The notes: generated by a model not told the origin, from the sequence alone. A stretch of DNA of 64,000 nt from an uncultured Bacteroidia bacterium (GCA_905478335.1 CAJQIC010000011.1:1-64000), one strand, 5' to 3'; positions 8,809 through 18,173 are shown, numbered from the stretch's first letter. Translations and numbers: made by a program.

Positions 8809-9102
8809 TAGCTGATAGCTGATAGCTGATAGTTGAAAATTGATAGTTGAAAATTGAAAGTTGAAAATATTTTGACTCTGGACTGATTGACTAAAGACGC
8901 AGGACTAGAATTCTGTTTTTCAAACATTCATTCACTCATTCACTCATTCCACATTCACTCATTCAATCCTTCAATCCTTCAATCCTTCAATCCTTCAATC
9001 CTTCAATCCTTCAATCCTTCCAAATTAGCGTAAGGATATCAACAATTAAACCACTCCATACGGTAATTCAACATCGTGCTTTTAATATTGCTTACAATTC
9101 TT
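8809..9102. repeat. Repeat island 2
   Basis: Right after the stop codon comes a heptad run of GATAGCT words (8807-8830), then TTGAAAATTGATAG-type words (8831-8866), then the conserved 51-bp core at 8867-8917 (one mismatch to 1521-1571), then CATTCACT octads, and finally seven perfect CAATCCTT copies in a row at 8964-9019. From about 9025 the sequence is ordinary and probably holds the promoter of prmA. This is the only island lying between two genes of the same direction. Confidence 0.92.
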
Positions 9103-9927
9103 ATGGAAGCATATATTGAAGTGACAATACCCGTTCTTGACGAACGCAAAGAGATTATTACCGCAGAGCTCGTTAACCTTGATTATGAAGGTGTTTGGGA
9201 AGAAGGGATGTCGCTAAAAGGATATATTCCTAAGTCGCTTTTTGCGCATAAAACCTTGTACGATACGCTGGCCAAGTATGGCATGGAAAACAATTTCAAG
9301 TATGCAGAGGTCCAGGATAAGAATTGGAATGAAGAATGGGAAAAGCATTACGAACCCATACTCGTAGACGATCAGGTTTATGTGAGGTCGCCATTTCACG
9401 AGACTAAACAAGGCATACCGTTTGAAGTCATTATCCAGCCTCAGATGTCATTCGGCACCGGGCATCATGAAACTACCCAACTGATGATTGAGATGATGCT
9501 AACGACTTATATCAAAGACAAACTTGTATTAGACATGGGAACAGGCACAGGAGTGTTGGCATTTTTGAGCAGTCTTTTGGGCGCAAAAGAAGTAATCGGA
9601 ATTGATTATGATCAAAACTCGGTGGATAACGCAAAAGAGAATGTGAAATATAATTCGGTCAGTAACGTTTCATTTCTACATGGTAGTCACGAGGCAATAC
9701 CTTCACAGAGGTTTGAGGTTGTTTTGTCGAATATCACCAAAAACATCAATATGGGGCTTTTACCTCATCTTGCTGAACATACATCAACAGGTGGACATCT
9801 AATACTGGCAGGGTTTTTGAATTTTGATTTGGAAGAAATAGATAAAGCAACTACGGATTTAGGTTTTGAACTTGTCCGCAATATTTCCAAAAAGGATTGG
9901 GAAAGCTTGTTGTATAAAAAAATATAG
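9103..9927 (+). CDS. prmA: Ribosomal protein L11 methyltransferase PrmA
   Basis: PrmA transfers methyl groups from S-adenosylmethionine to lysines and the N-terminus of ribosomal protein L11. The N-terminal L11-binding region is followed by the family hallmark MSFGTGHHETT and the SAM-binding motif VLDMGTGTGVLAFL, then a GIDYD acidic loop and the SNIT catalytic-loop motif (the usual form is N-[IL]-[LT]-x). I chose ATG at 9103 over the GTG at 9076 because MEAYIEVTI matches the usual start; this gives 274 residues. It is the first gene of a five-gene run ending at 17251, with a 6-nt gap to the next gene. Confidence 0.93.
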   Translation: MEAYIEVTIPVLDERKEIITAELVNLDYEGVWEEGMSLKGYIPKSLFAHKTLYDTLAKYGMENNFKYAEVQDKNWNEEWEKHYEPILVDDQVYVRSPFHETKQGIPFEVIIQPQMSFGTGHHETTQLMIEMMLTTYIKDKLVLDMGTGTGVLAFLSSLLGAKEVIGIDYDQNSVDNAKENVKYNSVSNVSFLHGSHEAIPSQRFEVVLSNITKNINMGLLPHLAEHTSTGGHLILAGFLNFDLEEIDKATTDLGFELVRNISKKDWESLLYKKI

Positions 9928-9933
9928 AATTAA

Positions 9934-12900
9934 ATGAAACTCGATAACCTACGCGTTTGGCGTTATGTGCTCTCTACTTGCCTGCTACTCATATTAGGCA
10001 CTGGTTTTGTATTTAGCCAAACAAGGGGCTTTAGCAAAAATCCAGATATATTTATCGGTGAGCTTGGCGATCACGTTAAGAAACTAAAGGACAAAGACGT
10101 TGAAAAAACCTATGAAGCATTTCAAGCGCAATGGGAGACTGGGGTTTATACAGAAGACCAAGAAGGCATAGTCATCAGACTTGCTGAATACATGGCGTTA
10201 AAAAAGTTTAAAATCAAACCCGATTTCGAATTGTATATGCGCACCCTTGTTGCTGGTAAAGATAGCAACTCACGCGTGTCTGAAGAGAAGTTTGACGATT
10301 GGTTGTTAAACCAATACAAATTGATAAAGAAAAATCGCCGAGCGTATTTAATTGTGCTTAAAACGTCGTATGATTTGTTCAAATCCAACACGTTGTATGC
10401 AGATGCAAGTAAAAATTGGCAGTTTTCAAATACCGACTACAAGTTTATATACACTGGTGCCAATGTAAGTATTGAATTAACCAACGTAGACTTAATATGT
10501 CATGGTCCAGATGACTCACTAATCGTCCGTGAGACGTCAGGTAAATATAACATTCTGACTAATCAATGGGTTGGTAGTAAGGGACTTATAGACTGGGAGC
10601 GGGTAGGGATATCTGCTGTTAAGGCTTTTGCTGAATTTGATAAGTACGAAATTGACATGACTTCGCCTGGGTTGAAAATTGACACGGTTGAGTTTCAGTA
10701 CGCCGGAGTGCTTGATGGTAAGACACTGGGTAAATTAGAAGACAAAGTTTCTGCACGTACCATTCACCGCAAAGGCGATGATTTTAGTGACTCACGCTAT
10801 CCAAAGTTTATTTCTTTTAGCGATGATTTAACAATTAAAAGCTTTGAGTCTGGCAACATTGTATTTAAAGGCGGATTTGCCATGGATGGGGCTCGAATTC
10901 AAGGTCGCGGCAGCGAGGAGAACAAGGCTATTTTTGAATTCTACTATGAAGAAAAGTTAATAGTTGAAGCAAAAGCCAACGTTTTTACAATGGCTGATGG
11001 TAAAATCAATTCGCTACAAACTGAGGTGACCATCTACACAGATAGTGGAGAGATTTACCATCCACGCGTTCAATTGTCCTTCGACGATAGAAACAAAAGA
11101 CTTTCCCTATTGCGTGGTCAAAAGGGGATAGAGCAAGCTCCGTTTTATGATTCAGATCATAACATTGAGATTCTTGTAGATCAAGTCATCTGGAAAATGG
11201 AGGAGCCGAAAATTGACTTCGATATGCTCATTGATGAGGAAAGAGCATTGTTCTTGTCCAAAAACTATTTTAAAGAGTACAATTACGAAAAGATAACGCG
11301 CGGTAACATGATGCGTTACCATCCAATCGATAAGCTCTATAAGTTTTATATGCTTGAGCGTACTAAGAACTTAAGCTTATATGATTATGCTAACTTTTTG
11401 GGTTCGAAAAAGGAAAATCTATATCCACAGGTGATTGGTTTGGCGAATGAGGGCTTTATCTATTATGACACGGAAACCGAAGAAATAGAAATCAAGGAAA
11501 AACTGCTCAACTATTACAAAAACCACTGGAAACTAGCTGATTATGATATTTTAAGATTTAGTTCTGTGATTGGTAAACGACCAAATGCAACACTAAATCT
11601 AGTGAATTATGACTTAGAAGTTCAAGGCGTTCGTGCGTTTCAATTTAGCGATTCACAATATGTTATTGCTTACCCAAAAGAGCAGTTTGTTCGTATAAAA
11701 AATAATAGGCGGTTACAGTTTGATGGAAAAGTGACTGCAGGTCGTTTTGATTTTTTTGGTGATCAATTTGATTTTAGCTACGAGAATTTTACCATCACAT
11801 CAGAAAAAATTGATTCGCTCAAGCTTTGGTTTCCAGATACTATAAATCAGAAGTTCTTGATTCCGGTAAAATCTGTATTGAGGGATATACACGGAACCAT
11901 TTACATTGATAGGTCGAATAACAAGTCTGGATTGACCGATTATCCGGAGTATCCAAGGTTTGTAAGTACAGCCCCGTCTGTAATTGCCTATGACAAAAAG
12001 AATATTCATAACGGAACCTATAACAAAGACGTTTTCCGCTTTGAGGTAGATCCATTTGATATCGATAGCTTAGACAACTTCACCATTGCCGGATTAAAAT
12101 TCCCAGGAAACTTCGTTTCAGGCGGAATTTTACCGGAGTTTAGGTACGAAGCGTCCATCATGAAAGATTATTCACTTGGCTTTACCCGCGCCAACCCGCC
12201 TGGTGGTTACACCATGTACGAAGGCAAGGGACATGGTGATATCGATATTAGTATGAGTGAAGAAGGATTTTATGCAAAAGGCGAGATCGATTATGAAGGC
12301 GCTAAGTTGGAGTCCAACAAGATATTGATGACGCCAGACTCAACCAACGCCGAAGTTGAGCTGTATGAAATCAAAAAAAGTGCGAAATATCCACGATTAA
12401 TAGCCAACGATGTACTGTCGCATTGGCTGCCAAAAGAGGATAAGATGTATATCAACACCAAACAACATGAGGTAGATATATTCGATGATGGGCAGGTATT
12501 TGAAGGCAACTTACTTCAAACGCCAAACACCTTATCAGGAAACGGAGAATTGAGATGGGATAACGCGGTGTTGGCTTCCGCAGACATGCGCTTTAACCCG
12601 ATACATGCCGATGCCGATGTCAGTGATATTAAAATTGGCGATGTAGATGCAGGTATGATTTCCTTTGTTTCGACCAATGTGCGATCACATATTGACTTTG
12701 AAAAACGTACTGGAGATTTTAGAGCCAACGAAATGGGGCATCTAACCCAATTCCCTTATAACCAGTTTGCGTCTACGATGGACGAGTTTAAGTGGGATAT
12801 GGATAAGAAAACCATCCTGCTTACACCTACGGGCCGTCAGAAATCAAAGGAGTATGTGTTTAAATCACAAAACGCCAGTCAGCATGGGTTGGTGTTTCAA

Positions 12901-14370
12901 AGTACCAAGGCTTTGTTTGATATGAATGACGGTATTATTTACGCAGAAGAGGTGCCTTACATCGATGTAGCAGATTCAAGGGTATTTCCATCTGATGGGA
13001 AAGTAACGATTGAAAAAGATGCCGTATTAAGACCGCTTGAAAATGCCAAAATGCTTGCAAACCGGGATAACAAATACCATGAGTTATACGACTGTAAGCT
13101 TTGGGTGGAAGGACGCTTAAGTATTGCGGGAAATGGGTATTATGTGTATAAAGACAAGTATCAAACAGGCCAAGTAATCTTCTTTGACAAGATGCGGGTT
13201 TTAAAAGATACGTCAACCATTCAAGCCAGTGGGTACATATCGGATACACTAGGATTTGCGATTAGCCCAAAAATTGGATACAAGGGCACGGCAGATATGT
13301 CTAGCAAGGAACAATTCCTTTCTTTCAAGGGTTTTGTTAAGCCACTTCATACCTATAAATACATTGTAAGTCAGTGGTTTAGATACTTAGATCAACCTGA
13401 CCCAACCAACATTATTGTGAATGCTTCTGAACCTAGAAACAGTGACCGCCGGAAGCTGAATATTGGTATAAGCTTGTCACCGAATGATTCAGTAGCTGTT
13501 TATCCAAACTTTTTTGGATCGAAGTTTTCTTTTACAGACCAAGATATTTCAATTGACACCGGAGTTTTCTTTTATGACGAACTGCAAAGTGCATTCGTAG
13601 TAGGAGACAGCAATAAACTTTTAAATGGTGCGCTGAGAGGCAATACACTAACGTTCAGTGACGATTCGAAAGACATACGTGCAGAAGGTGAGTTCGATTT
13701 TGGATTGAAATTACATGAAAATTTCTCAGCACGTACGGTAGGAGAAGCGGTTAGAGGAGAAGATGATTCTACGTTCACCTTTAAAACACTGATGGCCTTG
13801 GATATGGAGTTACCTGATGAGTGTTGGCTGCGCATGTTAGAAGTATTTTCTGAAAAATCTGGAGATGCTAAAGGGATAAGTGTCGATGATCCTATAGTAA
13901 AAAGGAACATAGCTGAGTTGGTGACAGACGAAAAGAAGTATGCCAAGGTGATCCAAGAGCTAAGTGAATTCGGAGAAGTCAAACAGATTGATGAACTTAA
14001 AAAAGACTTCTTTATTAGTAACATGGAATTCTATTATTCGCATACGTTAAATGCGTTTGTTTCAAAGACCCCGATTGATTTAGCGGTGGTACACGGCAAA
14101 CAAATTAACAAGCGATTAAACGCTTATACGATAATTGAGAAGAGGCGAAGCGGTACGCGAATAGCCTTGTATTTTGAAATTACGAAGTATGATTATTTCT
14201 ATTTTGAGTTTCAAAGGGGTAACCTATTTGTGTATTCCACAGACAAAGACTTTAATTTGATTTTACGTCAACGGGCAGGAAAAGTTAACGAAAGAGGGTA
14301 TACCGTGAGACCAAGTTCGCCTTTGAAAGTTACAAAACACGTTGACATAATAGATGCCTTAGACGAATGA
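9934..14370 (+). CDS. Very large exported protein of unknown function (1478 aa)
   Basis: I do not recognise a family domain. The signal peptide (residues 1-28) ends in FVFSQ. Residues about 35-170 look helical and charged; the rest is dominated by short alternating segments such as IVFKGGFAMDGARIQGRG and TLSGNGELRWDNAVLASADM, which look like a long beta-solenoid or stacked beta-sandwich. There is no T9SS sorting domain and no obvious final beta-signal. The protein ends IIDALDE. It overlaps plsY by 4 nt (ATGA) and follows prmA by 6 nt, so it is cotranscribed with housekeeping genes, including phospholipid synthesis. Periplasmic lipid or LPS transport proteins (LptA/LptD or AsmA-like) have this texture, but that is only a suggestion. 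Confidence 0.75.
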   Translation: MKLDNLRVWRYVLSTCLLLILGTGFVFSQTRGFSKNPDIFIGELGDHVKKLKDKDVEKTYEAFQAQWETGVYTEDQEGIVIRLAEYMALKKFKIKPDFELYMRTLVAGKDSNSRVSEEKFDDWLLNQYKLIKKNRRAYLIVLKTSYDLFKSNTLYADASKNWQFSNTDYKFIYTGANVSIELTNVDLICHGPDDSLIVRETSGKYNILTNQWVGSKGLIDWERVGISAVKAFAEFDKYEIDMTSPGLKIDTVEFQYAGVLDGKTLGKLEDKVSARTIHRKGDDFSDSRYPKFISFSDDLTIKSFESGNIVFKGGFAMDGARIQGRGSEENKAIFEFYYEEKLIVEAKANVFTMADGKINSLQTEVTIYTDSGEIYHPRVQLSFDDRNKRLSLLRGQKGIEQAPFYDSDHNIEILVDQVIWKMEEPKIDFDMLIDEERALFLSKNYFKEYNYEKITRGNMMRYHPIDKLYKFYMLERTKNLSLYDYANFLGSKKENLYPQVIGLANEGFIYYDTETEEIEIKEKLLNYYKNHWKLADYDILRFSSVIGKRPNATLNLVNYDLEVQGVRAFQFSDSQYVIAYPKEQFVRIKNNRRLQFDGKVTAGRFDFFGDQFDFSYENFTITSEKIDSLKLWFPDTINQKFLIPVKSVLRDIHGTIYIDRSNNKSGLTDYPEYPRFVSTAPSVIAYDKKNIHNGTYNKDVFRFEVDPFDIDSLDNFTIAGLKFPGNFVSGGILPEFRYEASIMKDYSLGFTRANPPGGYTMYEGKGHGDIDISMSEEGFYAKGEIDYEGAKLESNKILMTPDSTNAEVELYEIKKSAKYPRLIANDVLSHWLPKEDKMYINTKQHEVDIFDDGQVFEGNLLQTPNTLSGNGELRWDNAVLASADMRFNPIHADADVSDIKIGDVDAGMISFVSTNVRSHIDFEKRTGDFRANEMGHLTQFPYNQFASTMDEFKWDMDKKTILLTPTGRQKSKEYVFKSQNASQHGLVFQSTKALFDMNDGIIYAEEVPYIDVADSRVFPSDGKVTIEKDAVLRPLENAKMLANRDNKYHELYDCKLWVEGRLSIAGNGYYVYKDKYQTGQVIFFDKMRVLKDTSTIQASGYISDTLGFAISPKIGYKGTADMSSKEQFLSFKGFVKPLHTYKYIVSQWFRYLDQPDPTNIIVNASEPRNSDRRKLNIGISLSPNDSVAVYPNFFGSKFSFTDQDISIDTGVFFYDELQSAFVVGDSNKLLNGALRGNTLTFSDDSKDIRAEGEFDFGLKLHENFSARTVGEAVRGEDDSTFTFKTLMALDMELPDECWLRMLEVFSEKSGDAKGISVDDPIVKRNIAELVTDEKKYAKVIQELSEFGEVKQIDELKKDFFISNMEFYYSHTLNAFVSKTPIDLAVVHGKQINKRLNAYTIIEKRRSGTRIALYFEITKYDYFYFEFQRGNLFVYSTDKDFNLILRQRAGKVNERGYTVRPSSPLKVTKHVDIIDALDE

Positions 14371-15002
14371 TAACAACCACAACTGTACTTTTAGCCATCG
14401 CGGCATACTTGCTTGGATCGATTCCTTCTGCTGTTTTGGCGGGCAAAGCTTTTTATGGTTTAGACGTTCGAGAACACGGAAGTAACAGTGCCGGGGCAAC
14501 AAATACCTTTCGCGTTTTAGGCAAGCCAGCAGGTAGTCTAGTGCTACTGTTGGATGTGTTTAAAGGTGCGACTGCGGCAAACTTGGTACTGTTCGGACCA
14601 GAGCTCGAATCATCAGAATATGTTGTTGCCTTTAAAATTGCTTTTGGTCTTTTGGCTGTCGTAGGTCACATTTATCCAGTGTTTGCTGGATTTAAGGGCG
14701 GTAAAGGTATTGCGTGTCTGTTGGGTATGGTTATCGCATTAGACCCAATTCTTGCGTTAGGCTGCTTAGTCGTTTTCTTAATAATCCTGATTACAACACA
14801 CATGGTATCGGCAGGTTCGATACTCGCTACATTGAGTTTCGGAATAATGACATATTTCAGATATGGATTGGATGAGCCCGTTTTACAAATTTTTGGCATC
14901 TTTGCAGTAATCTTAGTCTTGTACACGCACAGAGCAAACTTGAAACGCATCTGGCAAGGTGAAGAAAAGAAAATGTATCTATTTAAGAAAAGAAGTGAAT
15001 AA
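14367..15002 (+). CDS. plsY: Glycerol-3-phosphate acyltransferase PlsY
   Basis: PlsY acylates position 1 of glycerol 3-phosphate with acyl-phosphate at the inner membrane, the first step of phospholipid synthesis. The three conserved loops are present: GSIPSAVLAGK near residue 18, the Arg-Ser-Asn loop REHGSNSAGATNTFRVLGK near 37-55, and GFKGGKGIA near 110. Five to six membrane segments separate them and the length (211) is normal. The start ATG overlaps the stop of the preceding giant gene (ATGA), which suggests translational coupling; the clpS start lies 1 nt after its stop. Confidence 0.95.
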   Translation: MITTTTVLLAIAAYLLGSIPSAVLAGKAFYGLDVREHGSNSAGATNTFRVLGKPAGSLVLLLDVFKGATAANLVLFGPELESSEYVVAFKIAFGLLAVVGHIYPVFAGFKGGKGIACLLGMVIALDPILALGCLVVFLIILITTHMVSAGSILATLSFGIMTYFRYGLDEPVLQIFGIFAVILVLYTHRANLKRIWQGEEKKMYLFKKRSE

Positions 15003-15003
15003 C

Positions 15004-15294
15004 GTGCTTACTTACAATTCAGACGTATCTACCAAAGAAGAAGTTGAGGTCATTGAAGACCTGATAGGCGGATATGCATTGGTTATTTTTAATGACGATG
15101 TAAACACTTTCGATCATGTTATTGATTGTTTGATGAAATACTGCGAACACACTCCTGAGCAAGCAGAACAGTGTTCAGTAATCATTCACTTCAAGGGCAA
15201 ATGCGCCGTCAAGCACGGATCAACTAAATCCCTATCTCCAATCTGCGATGCGCTTTGCAGAAAAGGGTTATCCGCAACCGTTGAAATAGTATAA
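15004..15294 (+). CDS. clpS: ClpS adaptor protein
   Basis: ClpS delivers N-degron substrates to the ClpAP protease and inhibits some other substrates. The core is IFNDDVNTFDHVIDCLMKY (the NDD and the following helix form the N-end binding pocket), then EQAEQCSVIIHFKGKCAVKHG. Two GTG starts are possible. The one at 14959 lies inside plsY and adds 15 basic residues; the one at 15004 is 1 nt after the plsY stop and gives 96 residues, close to the usual size, so I chose it. Cysteines are unusually frequent for the family (six). Confidence 0.9.
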   Translation: MLTYNSDVSTKEEVEVIEDLIGGYALVIFNDDVNTFDHVIDCLMKYCEHTPEQAEQCSVIIHFKGKCAVKHGSTKSLSPICDALCRKGLSATVEIV

Positions 15295-15319
15295 TTGATT
15301 TCACAGTAGCTAAAACTTC

Positions 15320-17251
15320 ATGATTGCACTCAACGACATTTCGTATGAATTTGGCGGAAACTATCTGTACAAAAATGCCAATTGGCACATAAAACCGAAA
15401 GAACGTATTGGCCTTGTTGGTAAAAATGGTACCGGTAAAACGACCTTGCTTAGGCTCATAACAGGCGAATACGAACTTCGAGAAGGGACAATTTCCAAAA
15501 CCAAATCACTCAAAGTCGGTTACCTGCACCAAGAGATGTCAGAAACCGCTGTTGATCTGCCTATTGTAGATGTGGCTATGCAGGCGTTTGCTGACGTTAT
15601 TGATGCAGAAATTGAAATGAACGAGATCTATAAGCGCATGGAGACTGAAGAGGTCACCGAGGAGCTTTTAGATCGATTAGGTCACTTACAAGAAGAGTTC
15701 GAACGCAAGAATGGCTACGTTGTAAAGAGCTTAACAGAAGAAATTTTAGAAGGCTTAGGATTTAAAACAGCCGATTTAACAAGACCTTTAAAAGAGTTTA
15801 GCGGTGGATGGCGCATGCGGGTTATTCTAGCAAGAATGTTGCTGGAACAGCCAGACCTCCTGATGCTGGATGAGCCAACAAACCACTTGGATTTACCTTC
15901 GATTGAGTGGTTAGAAAATTATTTGCAAAGCTATCAAGGTACAGTGATAGTCGTATCTCACGACAAATTCTTTTTGAATAAAATGGTGACCAAGATTGTT
16001 GAAGTCACCAATCAGAAATTATATGTGTGGGATGGTAATTATGATTTTTACCTTAAAGCGAAGCTTGAAAGAGATGATCTGCAGCAGCGTCAGTATGAGA
16101 ATCAGCAGCAGTACATCAAAGAACAAGAGAAATTTATCACACGATTTCGAGCAAAAGCATCTAAAGCCACGGCGGTTCAAAGTAGGGTTAAAATGCTCGA
16201 CAAACTTGAGAAGTTGGATGGTGTCGAATCAGATGGAGCAAAGGTTAACCTACGTTTTTCTATAAGTAAGGAAAGCGGAAAGGTGGTTATGGAGCTTAAC
16301 GACATCGTTAAGCACTTTGGAAATAATAAAATTCTCACAAAAGCTTCGGGTGAGATCATTCGAAAAGACAAAATTGCCCTGATTGGGGCCAATGGAAAAG
16401 GTAAATCTACCTTACTGCGTATTATCGCCAATACCGAAAAGTTTTCTGGAGAGCGGAGAGAAGGATATAACGTAGTCACTTCCTTTTTTGCTCAACACCA
16501 ACTTCAAGCGTTACACCTTGAAAACGAGATATTACAAGAGCTAACAGAGCATGGATCAGGTTTAACTGAGTCCGAATTGAGAAACGTACTTGGTTGCTTC
16601 TTATTTGCTGGTGACGACGTTTTTAAACCCATAAAGGTGCTTAGCGGTGGCGAGAAGTCTCGAGTTGCTTTAGCGAAAACCTTGGTCGAAAAGGCAAACT
16701 TTTTGTTGTTGGATGAGCCTACCAACCACTTGGATATTCAGAGTATTGAGGTACTTGTTCAAGCTTTGCAGCAATATGAAGGAAGTTTCGTGCTGGTAAG
16801 TCACGATCGATACTTTGTTTCAGAGGTAGCGACTAAAATTTGGTGGATAGAAGACGAACAGATTAGAGAATATCCAGGAACGTACAAGGAGTTTCTGTAC
16901 TGGAAATCACAGCAAGAGGCAAATAACAAACCGCAAGAAGTCGAAAAGGTTAAAGCGGTAAAACCTTCAAAAAACCCAGTGAAGTCTGATGTGCAAAAGC
17001 AAAATCAACAAAAACTACGAAAGCTAGAACAAAAGATCAATGGCCTTGAAACTCAGGTAGTGGACATAACCACCGAAATCAAAAACATTGAAAAAGACTT
17101 GGCAAATCCTGAAATAACGGGGGATAGACAGAAATTACTAGAACTGTCAAACCTGCACCAATCACAGTCCGACCGAAAAACTGAGCTTTCTGAAAAAATG
17201 GATGGACTCATTGAACAGCTGATGTTGCTGGAAGAAAAAATGGAAGGATAG
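15320..17251 (+). CDS. ABC-F family ATPase (Uup/YheS-like)
   Basis: A soluble protein with two ABC domains and no membrane part; ABC-F proteins act on the ribosome at the E site. Domain 1 has Walker A GKNGTGKT (34-41), signature FSGGWRMR (160-167) and Walker B LLMLDEPTNHLD. Domain 2 has GANGKGKS, LSGGEKSR and FLLLDEPTNHLD. The linker between them is rich in charged helix (the P-site tRNA-interaction region), and the last 90 residues form a coiled coil, as in Uup/YheS. Length 643. It is the last gene of the prmA operon, 25 nt after clpS, and is followed at once by a terminator. Exact subfamily is not assigned. Confidence 0.92.
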   Translation: MIALNDISYEFGGNYLYKNANWHIKPKERIGLVGKNGTGKTTLLRLITGEYELREGTISKTKSLKVGYLHQEMSETAVDLPIVDVAMQAFADVIDAEIEMNEIYKRMETEEVTEELLDRLGHLQEEFERKNGYVVKSLTEEILEGLGFKTADLTRPLKEFSGGWRMRVILARMLLEQPDLLMLDEPTNHLDLPSIEWLENYLQSYQGTVIVVSHDKFFLNKMVTKIVEVTNQKLYVWDGNYDFYLKAKLERDDLQQRQYENQQQYIKEQEKFITRFRAKASKATAVQSRVKMLDKLEKLDGVESDGAKVNLRFSISKESGKVVMELNDIVKHFGNNKILTKASGEIIRKDKIALIGANGKGKSTLLRIIANTEKFSGERREGYNVVTSFFAQHQLQALHLENEILQELTEHGSGLTESELRNVLGCFLFAGDDVFKPIKVLSGGEKSRVALAKTLVEKANFLLLDEPTNHLDIQSIEVLVQALQQYEGSFVLVSHDRYFVSEVATKIWWIEDEQIREYPGTYKEFLYWKSQQEANNKPQEVEKVKAVKPSKNPVKSDVQKQNQQKLRKLEQKINGLETQVVDITTEIKNIEKDLANPEITGDRQKLLELSNLHQSQSDRKTELSEKMDGLIEQLMLLEEKMEG

Positions 17252-17252
17252 T

Positions 17253-17639
17253 TTAAGGCTTATTGGCCTTTATTTTTTGTTTGGTTAAAACGTAGGTGAT
17301 GACCAAAGAGGCTACAATGACCAAAATAAAACTGTAGTCTACCAACGCCCAGGTTTTGAAATCTAATCGCCAGATACCAGTCATAAAGATGAGAAAGAAG
17401 CTGGCAATCAGCAATCTTCGGTTGTTAATTTTGCTTGAGAATTTGAGAACTAGTGCGTATCCAAGTTCAATCCCGAAATGACCACTTATTCCAAATAGTA
17501 CCATCATTCCGCCATAAGGCCAGTGCATTATTTTAAATAAAGCCCCCAGAATTACTATGGCGGCCGGGATGTTGGAGTATTTACCGTACGGGCTCTTATG
17601 GCGTTTTTTAGTTAAGTGATCATCTAAAACTTCGTTCAT
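17253..17639 (-). CDS. Four-segment membrane protein with a GldL-like first helix pair
   Basis: The start is placed at ATG 17639, giving 128 residues; an upstream TTG adds only eight. After a basic cytosolic lead come four membrane segments. The first contains VILGALFKIMHWPYGGMMVLFGI, close to the GALFKIMHWPGA segment of the gliding-motility motor protein GldL. The long periplasmic C-terminal part of GldL is absent. I therefore call it a GldL-N-like membrane protein of unknown function. Its start overlaps the stop of the upstream DUF6265-type lipoprotein gene by 20 nt, so the two are translationally linked. Confidence 0.7.
   Translation of the reverse strand: MNEVLDDHLTKKRHKSPYGKYSNIPAAIVILGALFKIMHWPYGGMMVLFGISGHFGIELGYALVLKFSSKINNRRLLIASFFLIFMTGIWRLDFKTWALVDYSFILVIVASLVITYVLTKQKIKANKP
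17255..17278 (+). terminator. Rho-independent terminator of the prmA-ABC-F operon
   Basis: AAGGC (17255-17259) pairs with GCCTT (17266-17270) across a short loop and is followed by TATTTTTTG. It begins 4 nt after the ABC-F stop and lies within the last codons of the convergent gene at 17253-17639, so the hairpin and that coding end share bases. Confidence 0.65.
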
Positions 17640-18117
17640 CTTGCCTTCTAAATTTGAATTCAATCCGTTGATTATGATCTCCTATATTGGCGTAAAGAGA
17701 GTCTCCTTGCCTGAGGTATTCGATATATTTTGGAAAATCATGTGCTTTGTTTTCTGAACGAAAGAAACTGTCATTTATTTCTGTAATGTGAAAAAGTGTT
17801 GGTGTTTCGTTCTGTTGTGGATGGGCTTTGTAAAAAATGGAATCGTTTCGTGTAAAGATCCAAATCTGTTCTTCTGTGACCGTTTCATCCATGATGGTAG
17901 TGCCTGTTCCTGTCATGCCAAAAGAGTCAATAGTCCAAGTTTCAAAGTGATTCATGTTTGCATCGCCATTCATAGACCTTTCCCATACCCCTAAAAGCCA
18001 ATTAAAATCCATATCGCTTTGATTTTGAATGGTTTCAGTAGATGTTTTAGATTCGTTTTTGGGCTCAGAAACGCATCCTACAAGCGAAATAAGTAGCAGT
18101 ATTGTAATGTTTTTCAT
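17620..18117 (-). CDS. DUF6265-like lipoprotein
   Basis: The N-terminus MKNITILLLISLVGC is a lipoprotein signal, followed by a Ser/Thr/Glu-rich linker. The domain starts at FNWLLGVWERS and ends with HDFPKYIEYLRQGDSLYANI and a last strand IEFKFRR. The W-G-W start and the HDFP..I.Y motif are typical of DUF6265, a lipocalin-like beta-barrel fold of unknown function. Length 165. The gene has the divergent lipoprotein gene 18174-18668 upstream and overlaps the GldL-like gene downstream. Confidence 0.75.
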   Translation of the reverse strand: MKNITILLLISLVGCVSEPKNESKTSTETIQNQSDMDFNWLLGVWERSMNGDANMNHFETWTIDSFGMTGTGTTIMDETVTEEQIWIFTRNDSIFYKAHPQQNETPTLFHITEINDSFFRSENKAHDFPKYIEYLRQGDSLYANIGDHNQRIEFKFRRQDERSFR

Positions 18118-18144
18118 TTCAATCGGAAATTAGCTTTTTAATCC

Positions 18145-18152
18145 TAAATTTG
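18145..18152 (+). promoter_or_regulatory. Candidate -7 promoter box TAAATTTG
   Basis: TAAATTTG fits the TAnnTTTG consensus exactly and lies 21 nt before the ATG at 18174. A clear -33 TTTG is not visible at the expected distance, so only the -7 element is claimed. It lies in the 56-bp gap between two divergent lipoprotein genes. Confidence 0.4.
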
Positions 18153-18173
18153 CTCAACTAACGTACATTATCA

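Noticed and set aside
8964-9019. CRISPR array
   Set aside because: Units are 8 bp with no spacers between them, and no cas gene is present. This is a tandem repeat.
13572-14024. 150-residue minus-strand open frame
   Set aside because: It lies wholly inside the 1478-residue gene, which has a signal peptide and coherent overlap with plsY. The antisense frame has no motif.
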